The translations under genes and the position numbers were made by a program. From NCBI RefSeq assembly GCF_000230895.2, contig NC_016604.1, positions 4,712,001-4,776,000 on the forward strand: 64,000 bases of DNA, read 5' to 3'. Shown in pieces: positions 1-8,136 of the stretch; the stretch's first letter is position 1; each line of letters begins with the position of its first letter. The notes beneath the pieces were generated by a model. The model saw only the letters and a program-made list of their open reading frames with translations. It had not been told where the DNA came from and made no database searches. Source of the DNA: Mycolicibacterium rhodesiae NBB3. Its GTDB lineage: Bacteria; Actinomycetota; Actinomycetes; Mycobacteriales; Mycobacteriaceae.

Positions 1-27
1 CTGCAAAAAACGGAAGCCCGTGGCTGA
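1..27 (+). CDS. possible 3' end of an upstream gene (pyrG expected)
   Basis: Frame 1 is open from the window edge to a TGA at 25-27 and would end in LQKTEARG. In M. tuberculosis the gene before this Nudix hydrolase is pyrG (CTP synthase), so this may be its last codons, overlapping the next start by 8 bp. Only nine codons are visible, so the identity rests on gene order alone. Confidence 0.3.
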   Translation: MQKTEARG

Positions 28-646
28 ACACGATTTCGAGACCGTCAGCTCCGAAACCGTCTACGTCGGAAACATCTTCGCGTTACGTGCCGATGAGGTG
101 CGCATGCCCGGCGGCAAGACCGCCAAGCGCGAGGTCGTCGAACACTACGGTGCGGTCGGCGTCGTCGCGCTCGATGACGAGGACAACGTCGCGATGGTCT
201 ACCAGTACCGGCACCCGATCGGCCGCCGGCTCTGGGAACTGCCCGCGGGCCTGCTGGATTCGGGTGACGAACCGCCCCATGTCACGGCGGCGCGCGAACT
301 CACCGAGGAAGCCGGCCTCGCCGCATCGGATTGGCGCGTCCTCGCTGATCTGGTTTCGACGCCGGGCTTCACCGACGAGAGCGTGCGCGTGTATCTCGCG
401 ACGGGTCTGCGTGACGTCGAGCGGCCCGAGGCTCACGACGAGGAAGCCGATCTGACGCTGAAGTGGCTCCCGCTGCGCGAGGCGGTCCGGATGGTGTTTG
501 CCGGTGAGATCGTGAATTCGCTTGCGGTTGTGGGCATCCTGGCTGCACACAGTGTGGAGGACCGATCGTCGCTGCGGTCGGTTGACGCGCCCTGGAGCGA
601 CCGCCCGCACGCCTTCGCCGAGCGCAAGGGCAAGGGCAGGACATGA
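20..646 (+). CDS. Nudix hydrolase, ADP-ribose pyrophosphatase type
   Basis: A 208-residue Nudix hydrolase, probably splitting ADP-ribose into AMP and ribose-5-phosphate in the cytoplasm. The Nudix box runs from about residue 76 (GLLDSGDEPPHVTAARELTEE); the REx2EE core that binds the divalent metals is intact. The spacing from the first Gly to the first Glu is one residue longer than the textbook box, which I recall also for the M. tuberculosis homologue Rv1700. ELPAG precedes the box, as in ADP-ribose hydrolases. The GTG start at 20 is the first in frame and gives the usual family length. The stop overlaps the xerD start in an ATGA tetranucleotide, so the two are probably cotranscribed. Confidence 0.9.
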   Translation: MAEHDFETVSSETVYVGNIFALRADEVRMPGGKTAKREVVEHYGAVGVVALDDEDNVAMVYQYRHPIGRRLWELPAGLLDSGDEPPHVTAARELTEEAGLAASDWRVLADLVSTPGFTDESVRVYLATGLRDVERPEAHDEEADLTLKWLPLREAVRMVFAGEIVNSLAVVGILAAHSVEDRSSLRSVDAPWSDRPHAFAERKGKGRT

Positions 647-1590
647 CGACATTCAGGTCGACCCTCGACGACCAACTCCAGGGCTACTTCGACCACCTGA
701 CCATCGAGCGCGGCGTCGCGACCAACACCTTGAGCTCCTATCGCCGGGACTTGCGGCGCTACTCCGAACATCTGGCTCTGCGCGGGATCGACGACCTGGC
801 CAAGGTGACCGAGTCCGACGTCAGCGATTTCCTGGTCGCGCTGCGCCGCGGCGATCCCGATGCCGGAACCGCACCGCTGTCAGCGGTATCCGCCGCGCGC
901 GCCCTGATCGCGGTTCGCGGGCTGCACCGCTTCGCGGAGGCCGAGGGAATCACCGAACTCAACGTCGCATCGGCGGTCAAGCCGCCGACGCCGAGCCGAC
1001 GGCTGCCCAAGAGCCTGACCCTCGACGAGGTGCTCGCACTGCTCGACGGCGCCGGCGGTGACAGTGAGGCCGACGGGCCGCTCACCTTGCGCAACCGAGC
1101 GCTGCTCGAATTGCTCTATTCGACCGGGGCGCGCATCTCAGAGGCCGTCGGCCTCGACATCGACGACATCGACACCAGGGCCCGGTCGGTGCTGTTGCGA
1201 GGTAAGGGCGGTAAGCAACGGCTGGTGCCCGTCGGCCGGCCGGCCGTCACAGCCCTGGACGCCTACTTCGTGCGTGGACGTCCGGAGCTGGCCCGCCGTG
1301 GCCGCGGCACTCCGGCGATCTTTCTCAACGCCAGGGGCGGCCGGCTGTCGCGGCAGAGCGCATGGCAGGTCCTGCAGGACTCCGCGGAACGCGCCGGGAT
1401 CACGTCCGCGGTCTCGCCGCACGTGCTGCGCCACTCGTTCGCAACGCATCTGCTCGACGGCGGAGCCGACGTGCGCGTCGTCCAGGAACTGCTCGGGCAC
1501 GCGTCGGTGACCACGACGCAGATCTACACGATGGTGACGGTGTCGGCGCTGCGCGAGGTGTGGGCGGGCGCGCACCCGCGGGCGCAGTGA
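643..1590 (+). CDS. xerD: Tyrosine site-specific recombinase XerD
   Basis: A 315-residue tyrosine recombinase of normal XerC/D length. The N-terminal SAM-like core-binding domain covers about residues 5-100 and the catalytic domain about 115-310. The catalytic set is visible: Arg in GARISEA, Lys in GKGGKQR, His260 and Arg263 in HVLRH, His286 in LLGH, and the nucleophile Tyr295 in IYTMV. The family resolves chromosome dimers at dif together with XerC. The ATG overlaps the Nudix stop by 4 bp. Assignment as XerD rather than XerC follows from the gene order conserved with Rv1701. No integrase-like context or attachment site is seen here, so this is the housekeeping enzyme. Confidence 0.93.
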   Translation: MTTFRSTLDDQLQGYFDHLTIERGVATNTLSSYRRDLRRYSEHLALRGIDDLAKVTESDVSDFLVALRRGDPDAGTAPLSAVSAARALIAVRGLHRFAEAEGITELNVASAVKPPTPSRRLPKSLTLDEVLALLDGAGGDSEADGPLTLRNRALLELLYSTGARISEAVGLDIDDIDTRARSVLLRGKGGKQRLVPVGRPAVTALDAYFVRGRPELARRGRGTPAIFLNARGGRLSRQSAWQVLQDSAERAGITSAVSPHVLRHSFATHLLDGGADVRVVQELLGHASVTTTQIYTMVTVSALREVWAGAHPRAQ

Positions 1591-1649
1591 ACCCGTCGGT
1601 GCTGTGCGGCGTAGGCGCGGGATCACGGCTCCGGGGAGCGCACCGCTGA

Positions 1650-1730
1650 GTGCCAACCTCTGAGCGACAATGTCGCTCGACCGATAGGTGTGCGAACTAG
1701 TCAGCGACTTTGTCGCTCGTAGGTTGGCAC
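1650..1730. terminator. nested inverted repeats between convergent genes
   Basis: A 10-bp perfect inverted repeat (1650-1659 with 1721-1730) encloses two smaller hairpins. The first is an 8-bp stem with a 1-base centre at 1662-1678; the second is a related 6-bp stem around 1703-1717. The two inner hairpins are also near-identical as direct repeats. The element sits between the converging xerD and methyltransferase genes, so a bidirectional terminator is the simplest reading. There is no U-tract. Confidence 0.5.
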
Positions 1731-1776
1731 CAGGTCACTATGGGTCGGCGAGGCGACGCCCTCGCGCAGTGAACGG

Positions 1777-2529
1777 CTAGCCCAGGTATTCCGACTCGAG
1801 CACGAGGTCGGGTGCCAGCGTCTGATACTCGCCGTGCGTTTTGTGCTCGGCGGTGTCGAAGAGCTTGCCCTGCTGCTCGCGCATGTATTCGCGGTACTTG
1901 GGGGAGCCGGGAATGAGCATGTTGTCGGCGACGACGATCCCTCCGGGATGCAGCCAGCCGCGCTCCAGGATGGATTGCAGGTCGGGCAGGTAGGCGGCTT
2001 TGTCGTGGTCGATGAACAGCAGGTCGAGCTTTCCGGCGGAGAAGCCGTGCTCGTTGGCCAGCGCGTCGAGTGTCTTCCCGCCGTCACCGATCGTGCCGAC
2101 GACACACGTCACCCGGTCGGCTACTCCGGCGTGCGCCCAGATGCGCTGTGCGACTCGAGCATTCGCCTCAGACAGCTCGACGGAGAACACCGTGGCGGTG
2201 GGTGCTGCACGGGCGATCCGCAGCGAGCCGTAGCCACAGTAGGTCCCCAACTCCAGTGCCAGTTCGGTGTGGGCGCGGCGCACAGCGGCGTCGAGCAGTT
2301 CGCCTTTCTCGTCCCCGATGTTGATCAGAAACGACTTGTCGTAGGCGAAATCGTCGATCTTGGCGATCACGTCGTCGATGTCGCCCCGGCGGGCATTGGC
2401 CACCACGTAGTCCGCGGCGGCGGCTTCGCGTCCGTCACCGATCTGGCCGGTCTTGGTGATGTTGCGGGATCCGATGGCCAGCCGCCAGAACGACCAGCGC
2501 AGGAACGGGATGCGGCGCTTCAGGCTCAC
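1777..2529 (-). CDS. SAM-dependent O-methyltransferase, catechol O-methyltransferase type
   Basis: A class I methyltransferase of the COMT-like family (compare Rv1703c in the same position). SAM-binding motif I is ELGTYCGYGSLRIA. The acidic motif II lies at VFSVELSE. LLFIDHDKAAY and VVADNML supply the Asp and Asn residues that bind Mg2+ in cation-dependent O-methyltransferases. The substrate cannot be told from sequence; the family methylates catechol-like hydroxyls. The GTG at 2529 gives 250 residues beginning VSLKRRIPF. An ATG at 2595 would add 22 residues that look unlike the family and crowd the divergent promoter, so the shorter form is preferred. It lies alone on the minus strand inside an otherwise plus-strand housekeeping block. 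Confidence 0.82.
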   Translation of the reverse strand: MSLKRRIPFLRWSFWRLAIGSRNITKTGQIGDGREAAAADYVVANARRGDIDDVIAKIDDFAYDKSFLINIGDEKGELLDAAVRRAHTELALELGTYCGYGSLRIARAAPTATVFSVELSEANARVAQRIWAHAGVADRVTCVVGTIGDGGKTLDALANEHGFSAGKLDLLFIDHDKAAYLPDLQSILERGWLHPGGIVVADNMLIPGSPKYREYMREQQGKLFDTAEHKTHGEYQTLAPDLVLESEYLG

Positions 2530-2659
2530 GTCCGTCAGCCTAGGCGCGATCGCGCCAGAAAAGTTGCCTGCGGGTCTGGCAGACCAGGCAGTCACCTCCC
2601 GTTAAACTTGCCCGGATGTTCGCCATGGGGATGCCTAGCCTGACCAGCGATGGTCGGGC

Positions 2660-3520
2660 ATGAGTGACGACCCCGAAGTCCCCAACGTCGGGCTGACCGG
2701 CAGGCCACCGCGAAAAATCCCCATCCCCGAACCGAAGACGTCGCACGGTCCGGCCAAGGTCATCGCGATGTGCAATCAGAAGGGCGGGGTGGGCAAGACC
2801 ACGTCCACCATCAATCTGGGCGCCAGCCTGGCCGAATACGGACGACGCGTCCTGCTGGTCGACCTCGATCCGCAGGGGGCGCTGTCGGCGGGCCTCGGAG
2901 TGCCGCACTACGAACTGGAACACACAGTCCACAACTTGCTGGTCGAACCGCGGGCGTCGATCGACGACGTGCTGATCAGTACTCGGGTAAAGAACCTCGA
3001 CCTGGTGCCGAGCAATATCGACCTATCGGCCGCGGAGATTCAGCTCGTCAACGAGGTGGGCCGCGAACAATCCCTGGCACGCGCGCTGTATCCGGTGCTG
3101 GACCGCTACGACTACGTCCTGATCGACTGCCAGCCGTCGCTGGGCCTGCTCACGGTGAATGGGCTGGCCTGCAGCGACGTCGTGATCATTCCCACAGAGT
3201 GCGAGTTCTTCTCGCTGCGCGGGCTGGCGCTGCTGACCGATACCGTCGACAAGGTGCACGACCGGCTGAACCCGAAACTGTCCATCGGTGGCATCCTCAT
3301 CACCCGGTACGACCCCCGCACCGTCAACTCCCGCGAAGTGATGGCCCGCGTCCTCGAAAGGTTCGGCGACCTGGTGTTCGACACCGTCATCACCCGAACC
3401 GTACGCTTCCCCGAGACCAGCGTCGCCGGCGAACCAATCACCTCGTGGGCGCCGAAATCCGTTGGCGCCGAGGCGTATCGGTCTTTGGCGCGCGAGGTCA
3501 TCGACCGGTTCGGCGCGTGA
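2660..3520 (+). CDS. ParA/Soj-like chromosome-partitioning ATPase
   Basis: A 286-residue deviant Walker-type ATPase. The P-loop KGGVGKTT is at residues 41-48 with the signature first lysine of the ParA/MinD family. LLVDLDPQGAL supplies the A' motif Asp, and VLIDCQPSLG the Walker B segment. A proline-rich N-terminal tail of about 30 residues precedes the domain. It corresponds to Rv1708, which sits just before scpA in mycobacteria and is a second ParA distinct from the one at oriC. The context points to chromosome segregation, but the partner protein is not known. Its TGA overlaps the scpA GTG (GTGA), so translation is probably coupled. Confidence 0.9.
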   Translation: MSDDPEVPNVGLTGRPPRKIPIPEPKTSHGPAKVIAMCNQKGGVGKTTSTINLGASLAEYGRRVLLVDLDPQGALSAGLGVPHYELEHTVHNLLVEPRASIDDVLISTRVKNLDLVPSNIDLSAAEIQLVNEVGREQSLARALYPVLDRYDYVLIDCQPSLGLLTVNGLACSDVVIIPTECEFFSLRGLALLTDTVDKVHDRLNPKLSIGGILITRYDPRTVNSREVMARVLERFGDLVFDTVITRTVRFPETSVAGEPITSWAPKSVGAEAYRSLAREVIDRFGA

Positions 3521-4350
3521 CTGAGGCGGTGACCACGGCCGAACCCGAAGAATCGCAGCAGGCGGGCTTTCAGGTCCGGCTCAGCAACTTCGAGGGTCCG
3601 TTCGACCTGCTGCTGCAGCTGATCTTCGCGCATCGGCTCGACGTCACCGAAGTCGCCCTACACCAGGTCACCGACGAGTTCATCGCCTACACCAGGGCGA
3701 TCGGCCCGCAGCTCGAACTCGATGAGACGACCACGTTCCTGGTGATCGCGGCCACGCTGCTCGATCTCAAGGCGGCCAGGCTGTTGCCGGCCGGCGAGGT
3801 GCACGACGAGGACGACCTCGCGCTACTCGAAGTGCGCGACCTGCTGTTCGCCCGCCTGCTGCAGTACCGCGCGTTCAAACACGTCGCCGAGATGTTCGCC
3901 GAACTCGAGGCCGCGGCGTTGCGCAGCTACCCGCGGTCGGTGGCACTCGACGAGCGCTACCAGGAGCTGCTGCCCGAGGTCATGATCGGCGTCGACGCCG
4001 AGACGTTCGCCCAGATCGCGGCGGCGGCGTTCACACCGCGTCCGGTGCCGACCGTCGCGACCGAGCACATGCACCTGGTGTCGGTGTCGGTTCCCGAACA
4101 GGTCAACAACCTGATGGCGCTGCTGGAAGGGCGCGGCATCGGCCAGTGGGCGTCGTTCCGCGACCTGGTCGCCGACTGCGAGGCGCCGATCGAGATCGTC
4201 GGCCGGTTCCTGGCGCTGCTCGAGCTGTACCGGGCCAGGGCAGTAGCATTCGAGCAACCAGAAGCGCTTGGTGTGCTCCAGATTTCGTGGACCGGCGAGC
4301 GGCCCACCCATCAACACCTTGCGGTGGAAGAAGACCACTATGACGGATAA
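3517..4350 (+). CDS. scpA: Segregation and condensation protein A
   Basis: ScpA, the kleisin subunit that closes the SMC ring with ScpB during chromosome compaction. The reading frame is open much further upstream. The GTG at 3517 overlapping the parA-like stop by 4 bp gives 277 residues with the expected opening FQVRLSNFEGPFDLLLQLI at about residues 17-35, a hallmark of ScpA. ATLLDLKAARLLP and the acidic linker around residue 90 also fit, and a C-terminal winged helix covers the last 70 residues. It overlaps scpB by 11 bp. The upstream in-frame extension is arginine-rich shadow translation of the parA-like gene and is rejected. Confidence 0.92.
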   Translation: MTEAVTTAEPEESQQAGFQVRLSNFEGPFDLLLQLIFAHRLDVTEVALHQVTDEFIAYTRAIGPQLELDETTTFLVIAATLLDLKAARLLPAGEVHDEDDLALLEVRDLLFARLLQYRAFKHVAEMFAELEAAALRSYPRSVALDERYQELLPEVMIGVDAETFAQIAAAAFTPRPVPTVATEHMHLVSVSVPEQVNNLMALLEGRGIGQWASFRDLVADCEAPIEIVGRFLALLELYRARAVAFEQPEALGVLQISWTGERPTHQHLAVEEDHYDG

Positions 4351-5092
4351 CACTCCGACCGACGTCGCGGCCGACAGCCCGGCCGAGACGCCACCGGAGA
4401 CCGAGCTCGATGCTGATCTGGACCTCGGCATCGACGTTGCCGAACCACCCGAGATGGGAGACTCCGAACTCGGGGCGGTGCTCGAGGCGCTGCTCTTGGT
4501 GGTGGACACCCCGGCGACCGTTGAGCAGCTGGCCGCCGCGACCGGGCAACCCGCCTACCGGGTGGGGGCCCGCCTGCAGACGATGGCCGCGGAACTGCGC
4601 GAGCGGGACAGCGGGATCGACCTGCGCGAGGCCGGCGGCGGCTGGCGGATGTACACCAGGGCACGGTTTGCGCCGTATGTGGAGCGCCTGCTACTCGACG
4701 GTGCACGATCGAAGCTGACGCGTGCGGCGTTGGAAACGCTGGCCGTGGTGGCCTACCGCCAGCCGGTGACAAGGGCGCGGGTCAGCGCCGTGCGCGGGGT
4801 GAACGTCGATGCGGTCATCCGGACGCTGCTCGCGCGCGGGCTGGTCACCGAAGCGGGTGTCGACCCCGACTCCGGCGCGGCGACGTTCGCGACCACCGAA
4901 CTGTTCCTCGAGCGGCTGGGCCTGACGTCGCTGGCCGACCTTCCTGATATCGCGCCCCTACTGCCCGACGTCGACGTGATCGACGATTTGGCCGAATCGC
5001 TCTCCGATGAGCCGCGTTTCATGAAACTCGGTGCTGCACCAGCGGCCGCGGCGCCGATGTCCTTCGATGTGGACAAAGACGCCGATGGCTGA
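4340..5092 (+). CDS. scpB: Segregation and condensation protein B
   Basis: ScpB binds the ScpA kleisin and completes the SMC-ScpAB condensin. ATG at 4340 gives 250 residues. An acidic, probably disordered tail covers residues 1-40. Two winged-helix domains follow: LGAVLEALLLVVDTPATVEQLA starts the first, and KLTRAALETLAVVAYRQPVTRARV with the RGVNVDAVIRTLLARGLV segment is the highly conserved part of the second. The longer in-frame version starting at 4268 lies inside scpA and is unlikely. It overlaps rluB by 8 bp, so the segregation genes and the following RNA and nucleotide genes are one operon. Confidence 0.92.
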   Translation: MTDNTPTDVAADSPAETPPETELDADLDLGIDVAEPPEMGDSELGAVLEALLLVVDTPATVEQLAAATGQPAYRVGARLQTMAAELRERDSGIDLREAGGGWRMYTRARFAPYVERLLLDGARSKLTRAALETLAVVAYRQPVTRARVSAVRGVNVDAVIRTLLARGLVTEAGVDPDSGAATFATTELFLERLGLTSLADLPDIAPLLPDVDVIDDLAESLSDEPRFMKLGAAPAAAAPMSFDVDKDADG

Positions 5093-5828
5093 TTCAGACG
5101 GCGTGCGACTGCAGAAAGTGTTGTCGCAGGCGGGAATTGCGTCACGCCGGGTAGCCGAGAAGATGATTCTCGACGGTCGCGTGGAGGTCGATGACCGGAT
5201 AGTGACCGAGCTGGGGACCCGCGTCGATCCCGACGTGTCGGTGATCCGGGTCGACGGTGCGCGGATCACCGTCGACGACACGCTCGTGCACCTGGCGATC
5301 AACAAGCCGAAGGGTATGCACTCGACGATGTCCGACGACCGCGGTCGTCCCTGTGTGGGGGATCTGGTCGAGCATCGGGTTCGCGGGAACAAGAAGCTGT
5401 TTCACGTCGGTCGTCTGGACGCCGACACCGAAGGCCTGATGTTGTTGACCAACGACGGTGAGTTGGCGCACCGGCTCATGCACCCGTCGTACGAGGTTCC
5501 CAAGACGTACCTGGCGACGGTGCTGGGTTCGGTGCCGCGCGGGTTGGGCCGCAAGTTGCGCGACGGCATCGAGCTGGACGACGGACCCGCGCGGGTGGAC
5601 GACTTCGCCGTGGTGGACACGGTGCCGGGTAAGACGCTGGTGCGAGTCACGCTGCATGAGGGCCGCAAGCGAATCGTGCGACGGATGTTGGCCGCTGTCG
5701 GTTTCCCCGTGAAAGAGTTGGTGCGCACCGATATCGGGGCGGTGTCGTTGGGGGACCAGCGTCCGGGCAGTATCCGGGTGCTGAGCCAGAAGGAGCTCGG
5801 GTCGCTGTACAAGGCGGTGGGCATGTGA
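5085..5828 (+). CDS. rluB: 23S rRNA pseudouridine synthase RluB family
   Basis: A 247-residue RsuA/RluB/E/F-type pseudouridine synthase. The N-terminal S4 RNA-binding domain covers about residues 5-65 (VRLQKVLSQAGIASRR). The catalytic domain holds the invariant Asp in GRLDADTEGLMLLTNDG and the later motif HEGRKRIVRRMLAAVG. It isomerises uridine in 23S rRNA helix 89, or a related site, by family analogy. The ATG at 5085 starts the S4 domain directly; a farther start at 5031 lies within scpB. It ends in GTGA overlapping cmk. Same position as Rv1711. Confidence 0.9.
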   Translation: MADSDGVRLQKVLSQAGIASRRVAEKMILDGRVEVDDRIVTELGTRVDPDVSVIRVDGARITVDDTLVHLAINKPKGMHSTMSDDRGRPCVGDLVEHRVRGNKKLFHVGRLDADTEGLMLLTNDGELAHRLMHPSYEVPKTYLATVLGSVPRGLGRKLRDGIELDDGPARVDDFAVVDTVPGKTLVRVTLHEGRKRIVRRMLAAVGFPVKELVRTDIGAVSLGDQRPGSIRVLSQKELGSLYKAVGM

Positions 5829-6511
5829 GCACATCGCTGGTGATCGCGGTCGACGGTCCAGCCGGTACCGGAAAGTCCTCGGTGTCAAGGGGTTTGGCCC
5901 GGTCACTCGGCGCGCGCTATCTGGATACCGGCGCGATGTACCGCATCGTCACACTGGCAGTGGTGCGTGGGGGCGTCGATCTCACGGATACGCCGGCGAT
6001 CGAGTTGGCCGCTGCGGATGTCCCGTTGTCGGTGGGCTATGACCCCGATGAGGACAAGGCTTACCTTGACGCAGAGGATGTTTCGCGCGAGATCCGGGGC
6101 GACGCGGTGACGAAGGCGGTGTCGGCGGTGTCGGCGGTGCCTGCTGTGCGCGCTCGGCTGGTCGGTCTGCAGCGCGAGCTGGCGTCAGGCCCGGGCAGTG
6201 TCGTGGTCGAGGGTCGCGACATCGGCACGGTTGTGCTGCCAGACGCTGACCTCAAGATCTTTCTCACCGCGTCGGCCGAGGAGCGGGCGCGACGACGGAA
6301 CCAACAGAACATCGCGGCCGGACGCGCCGATGAATACGAGACGGTGCTGGCCGATGTGATGCGGCGGGATCATCTCGATTCCACTCGCGCGGTCTCGCCG
6401 TTGCGCGCTGCCGACGATGCCGTCGTCGTCGACACCAGTGGCATGAATGAGTCCGAGGTGATCGCGCACCTGACGGACCTCGCTCAGCAGCGCGCGGGTG
6501 TGTCGCAATGA
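5825..6511 (+). CDS. cmk: Cytidylate kinase
   Basis: A 228-residue CMP/dCMP kinase that transfers phosphate from ATP to CMP or dCMP. The P-loop GPAGTGKSS is at residues 11-19. ARYLDTGAMYR is the CMP-binding element, and VEGRDIGTVVLPDADLKIFLTAS is the characteristic cmk signature. RRDHLDSTRAVSPL holds the lid/arginine residues. The GTG start overlaps the rluB stop (GTGA), and the stop overlaps der (ATGA). Length and order match Rv1712. Confidence 0.94.
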   Translation: MSTSLVIAVDGPAGTGKSSVSRGLARSLGARYLDTGAMYRIVTLAVVRGGVDLTDTPAIELAAADVPLSVGYDPDEDKAYLDAEDVSREIRGDAVTKAVSAVSAVPAVRARLVGLQRELASGPGSVVVEGRDIGTVVLPDADLKIFLTASAEERARRRNQQNIAAGRADEYETVLADVMRRDHLDSTRAVSPLRAADDAVVVDTSGMNESEVIAHLTDLAQQRAGVSQ

Positions 6512-7923
6512 GCTCCTCGGATTCTGACGGCACGTGGGCCGACGAAAGCGATTGGGAGCTCGGCGCTGAGGATGTCGCCGAAGCCATCGAGGAGGCCGCG
6601 GCCCCTCCGCCGGTAGTGGCCGTGGTCGGGCGGCCGAACGTCGGCAAGTCGACCTTGGTCAACCGCATCCTGGGCCGGCGCGAGGCGGTAGTGCAGGACG
6701 TTCCCGGTGTGACGCGCGATCGGGTGTCCTACGACGCGAACTGGTTGGGACGGCGCTTCACGGTGCAGGACACCGGCGGTTGGGAACCCGACGCCAAGGG
6801 GCTGCAACAGCTGGTTGCCGAGCAGGCGTCGGTGGCGATGCGCACCGCCGACGCGATCATCTTCGTGGTCGACGCCGTCGTCGGTGCGACCGCGGCCGAC
6901 CAGGCAGCGGCAAAGTTGCTGCAGCGGTCTGGCAAGCCGGTGTTCTTGGCAGCCAACAAAGTTGACAGCGAGCGGGTCGAAGCGGACGCCGCCGAACTGT
7001 GGTCGCTGGGCCTCGGCGAGCCCAACCCGGTCAGCGCGATACACGGCCGTGGGGTGGCCGACCTGCTCGACAAGTTGATCGACGTGCTGCCGACGGTGTC
7101 CGAGATGGCATCAGGCGGGGGAGGGCCGCGCCGCGTCGCACTGGTGGGCAAGCCGAACGTCGGCAAGAGTTCGTTGTTGAATCGCCTCGCCGCAGAGGAA
7201 CGCTCGGTGGTGCATGATGTGGCGGGCACGACCGTCGATCCGGTCGACTCGTTGATCGAAATGGACGGCAAGGTCTGGCGATTCGTCGACACAGCCGGAT
7301 TGCGGCGCAAGGTGGGACAGGCGAGTGGGCACGAGTTCTACGCCTCGGTGCGCACGCACGGCGCCATCGATGCCGCGGAAGTAGCCATCGTGCTGATCGA
7401 CGCGTCACTGCCGCTGACCGAGCAGGATCAGCGGGTGCTGTCGATGGTGATCGAGGCAGGGCGGGCGCTGGTGTTGGCGTTCAACAAATGGGACCTGGTC
7501 GACGAGGACCGCCGCTATTTGTTGGAGAAGGAGATCGACCGGGAACTCGCGCAGGTGGCGTGGGCGCCCCGGGTGAACATCTCGGCGATGACCGGCAGGG
7601 CGGTGCAGAAGTTGGTACCTGCCCTGGAGAAGTCGCTGGAGTCGTGGGACACCCGGGTGCCCACCGGCCGGTTGAACACGTTCTTCAAGGAGATCGTGGC
7701 CGCGACCCCGCCGCCGGTGCGTGGCGGTAAGCAGCCGCGCATTCTGTTCGTCACCCAGGCGACCGCACGGCCGCCGACCTTCGTGCTGTTCACCACCGGG
7801 TTCCTGGAGGCGGGCTATCGGCGTTTTCTGGAGCGGCGGTTGCGTGAGACGTTCGGATTCGAGGGCAGCCCGATCCGGATCAACGTCCGGGTGCGCGAGA
7901 AGCGCGGGTCGCGCTCTCGTTAG
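6508..7923 (+). CDS. der: Ribosome-assembly GTPase Der (EngA)
   Basis: A double-GTPase protein needed for 50S subunit maturation. The first G domain starts at residue 41 with GRPNVGKS, DTGGWEPD as G3 and NKVD as G4. The second starts at residue 214 with GKPNVGKSS, DTAGLRRK as G3 and NKWD as G4. The C-terminal KH-like domain follows (about residues 385-471) and ends in basic residues. A mycobacterial acidic N-terminal tail of about 35 residues precedes the first domain. It is the last gene of the operon and is followed by a strong hairpin. Confidence 0.95.
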   Translation: MSSSDSDGTWADESDWELGAEDVAEAIEEAAAPPPVVAVVGRPNVGKSTLVNRILGRREAVVQDVPGVTRDRVSYDANWLGRRFTVQDTGGWEPDAKGLQQLVAEQASVAMRTADAIIFVVDAVVGATAADQAAAKLLQRSGKPVFLAANKVDSERVEADAAELWSLGLGEPNPVSAIHGRGVADLLDKLIDVLPTVSEMASGGGGPRRVALVGKPNVGKSSLLNRLAAEERSVVHDVAGTTVDPVDSLIEMDGKVWRFVDTAGLRRKVGQASGHEFYASVRTHGAIDAAEVAIVLIDASLPLTEQDQRVLSMVIEAGRALVLAFNKWDLVDEDRRYLLEKEIDRELAQVAWAPRVNISAMTGRAVQKLVPALEKSLESWDTRVPTGRLNTFFKEIVAATPPPVRGGKQPRILFVTQATARPPTFVLFTTGFLEAGYRRFLERRLRETFGFEGSPIRINVRVREKRGSRSR

Positions 7924-7932
7924 CTGCGATTT

Positions 7933-7971
7933 CGGTGCGCGGACGATCGCTCAGCGGTCGTGCGCGCACCG
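7933..7971 (+). terminator. long hairpin after der
   Basis: A 19-bp GC-rich stem (7933-7951 paired with 7953-7971) with two mismatches begins 10 bp past the der stop. There is no U-tract, as is common for mycobacterial terminators. It most likely ends the scpA-der operon. The rest of the gap to 8136 shows no clear promoter. Confidence 0.6.
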
Positions 7972-8136
7972 TAATCCCTCGGAATCACGCTGATTGCAAC
8001 CCTGCTCGTCGCGGTGGTGCGTGGGTAACCTCCCCACGTGATCGGAGTCGACCGACGGTGTTGTCCGCGTTCTTGATACGCGTCCGATAGCAGCCGTCGT
8101 CGCCCACAGCGCCTCATTCGAAAGCAGTTCACGTCA

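Noticed and set aside
643..1590. XerD as a phage or island integrase
   Set aside because: The gene order is conserved with M. tuberculosis, there are no phage genes or att repeats nearby, and the tRNA at 11471 has no duplicated 3' end in the window that I can see.
2770..4350. A 526-codon open frame containing scpA with a long N-terminal extension
   Set aside because: The extension overlaps the parA-like gene, is Arg-rich shadow sequence and has no ScpA-like features. GTG 3517 with a 4-bp overlap fits the family.
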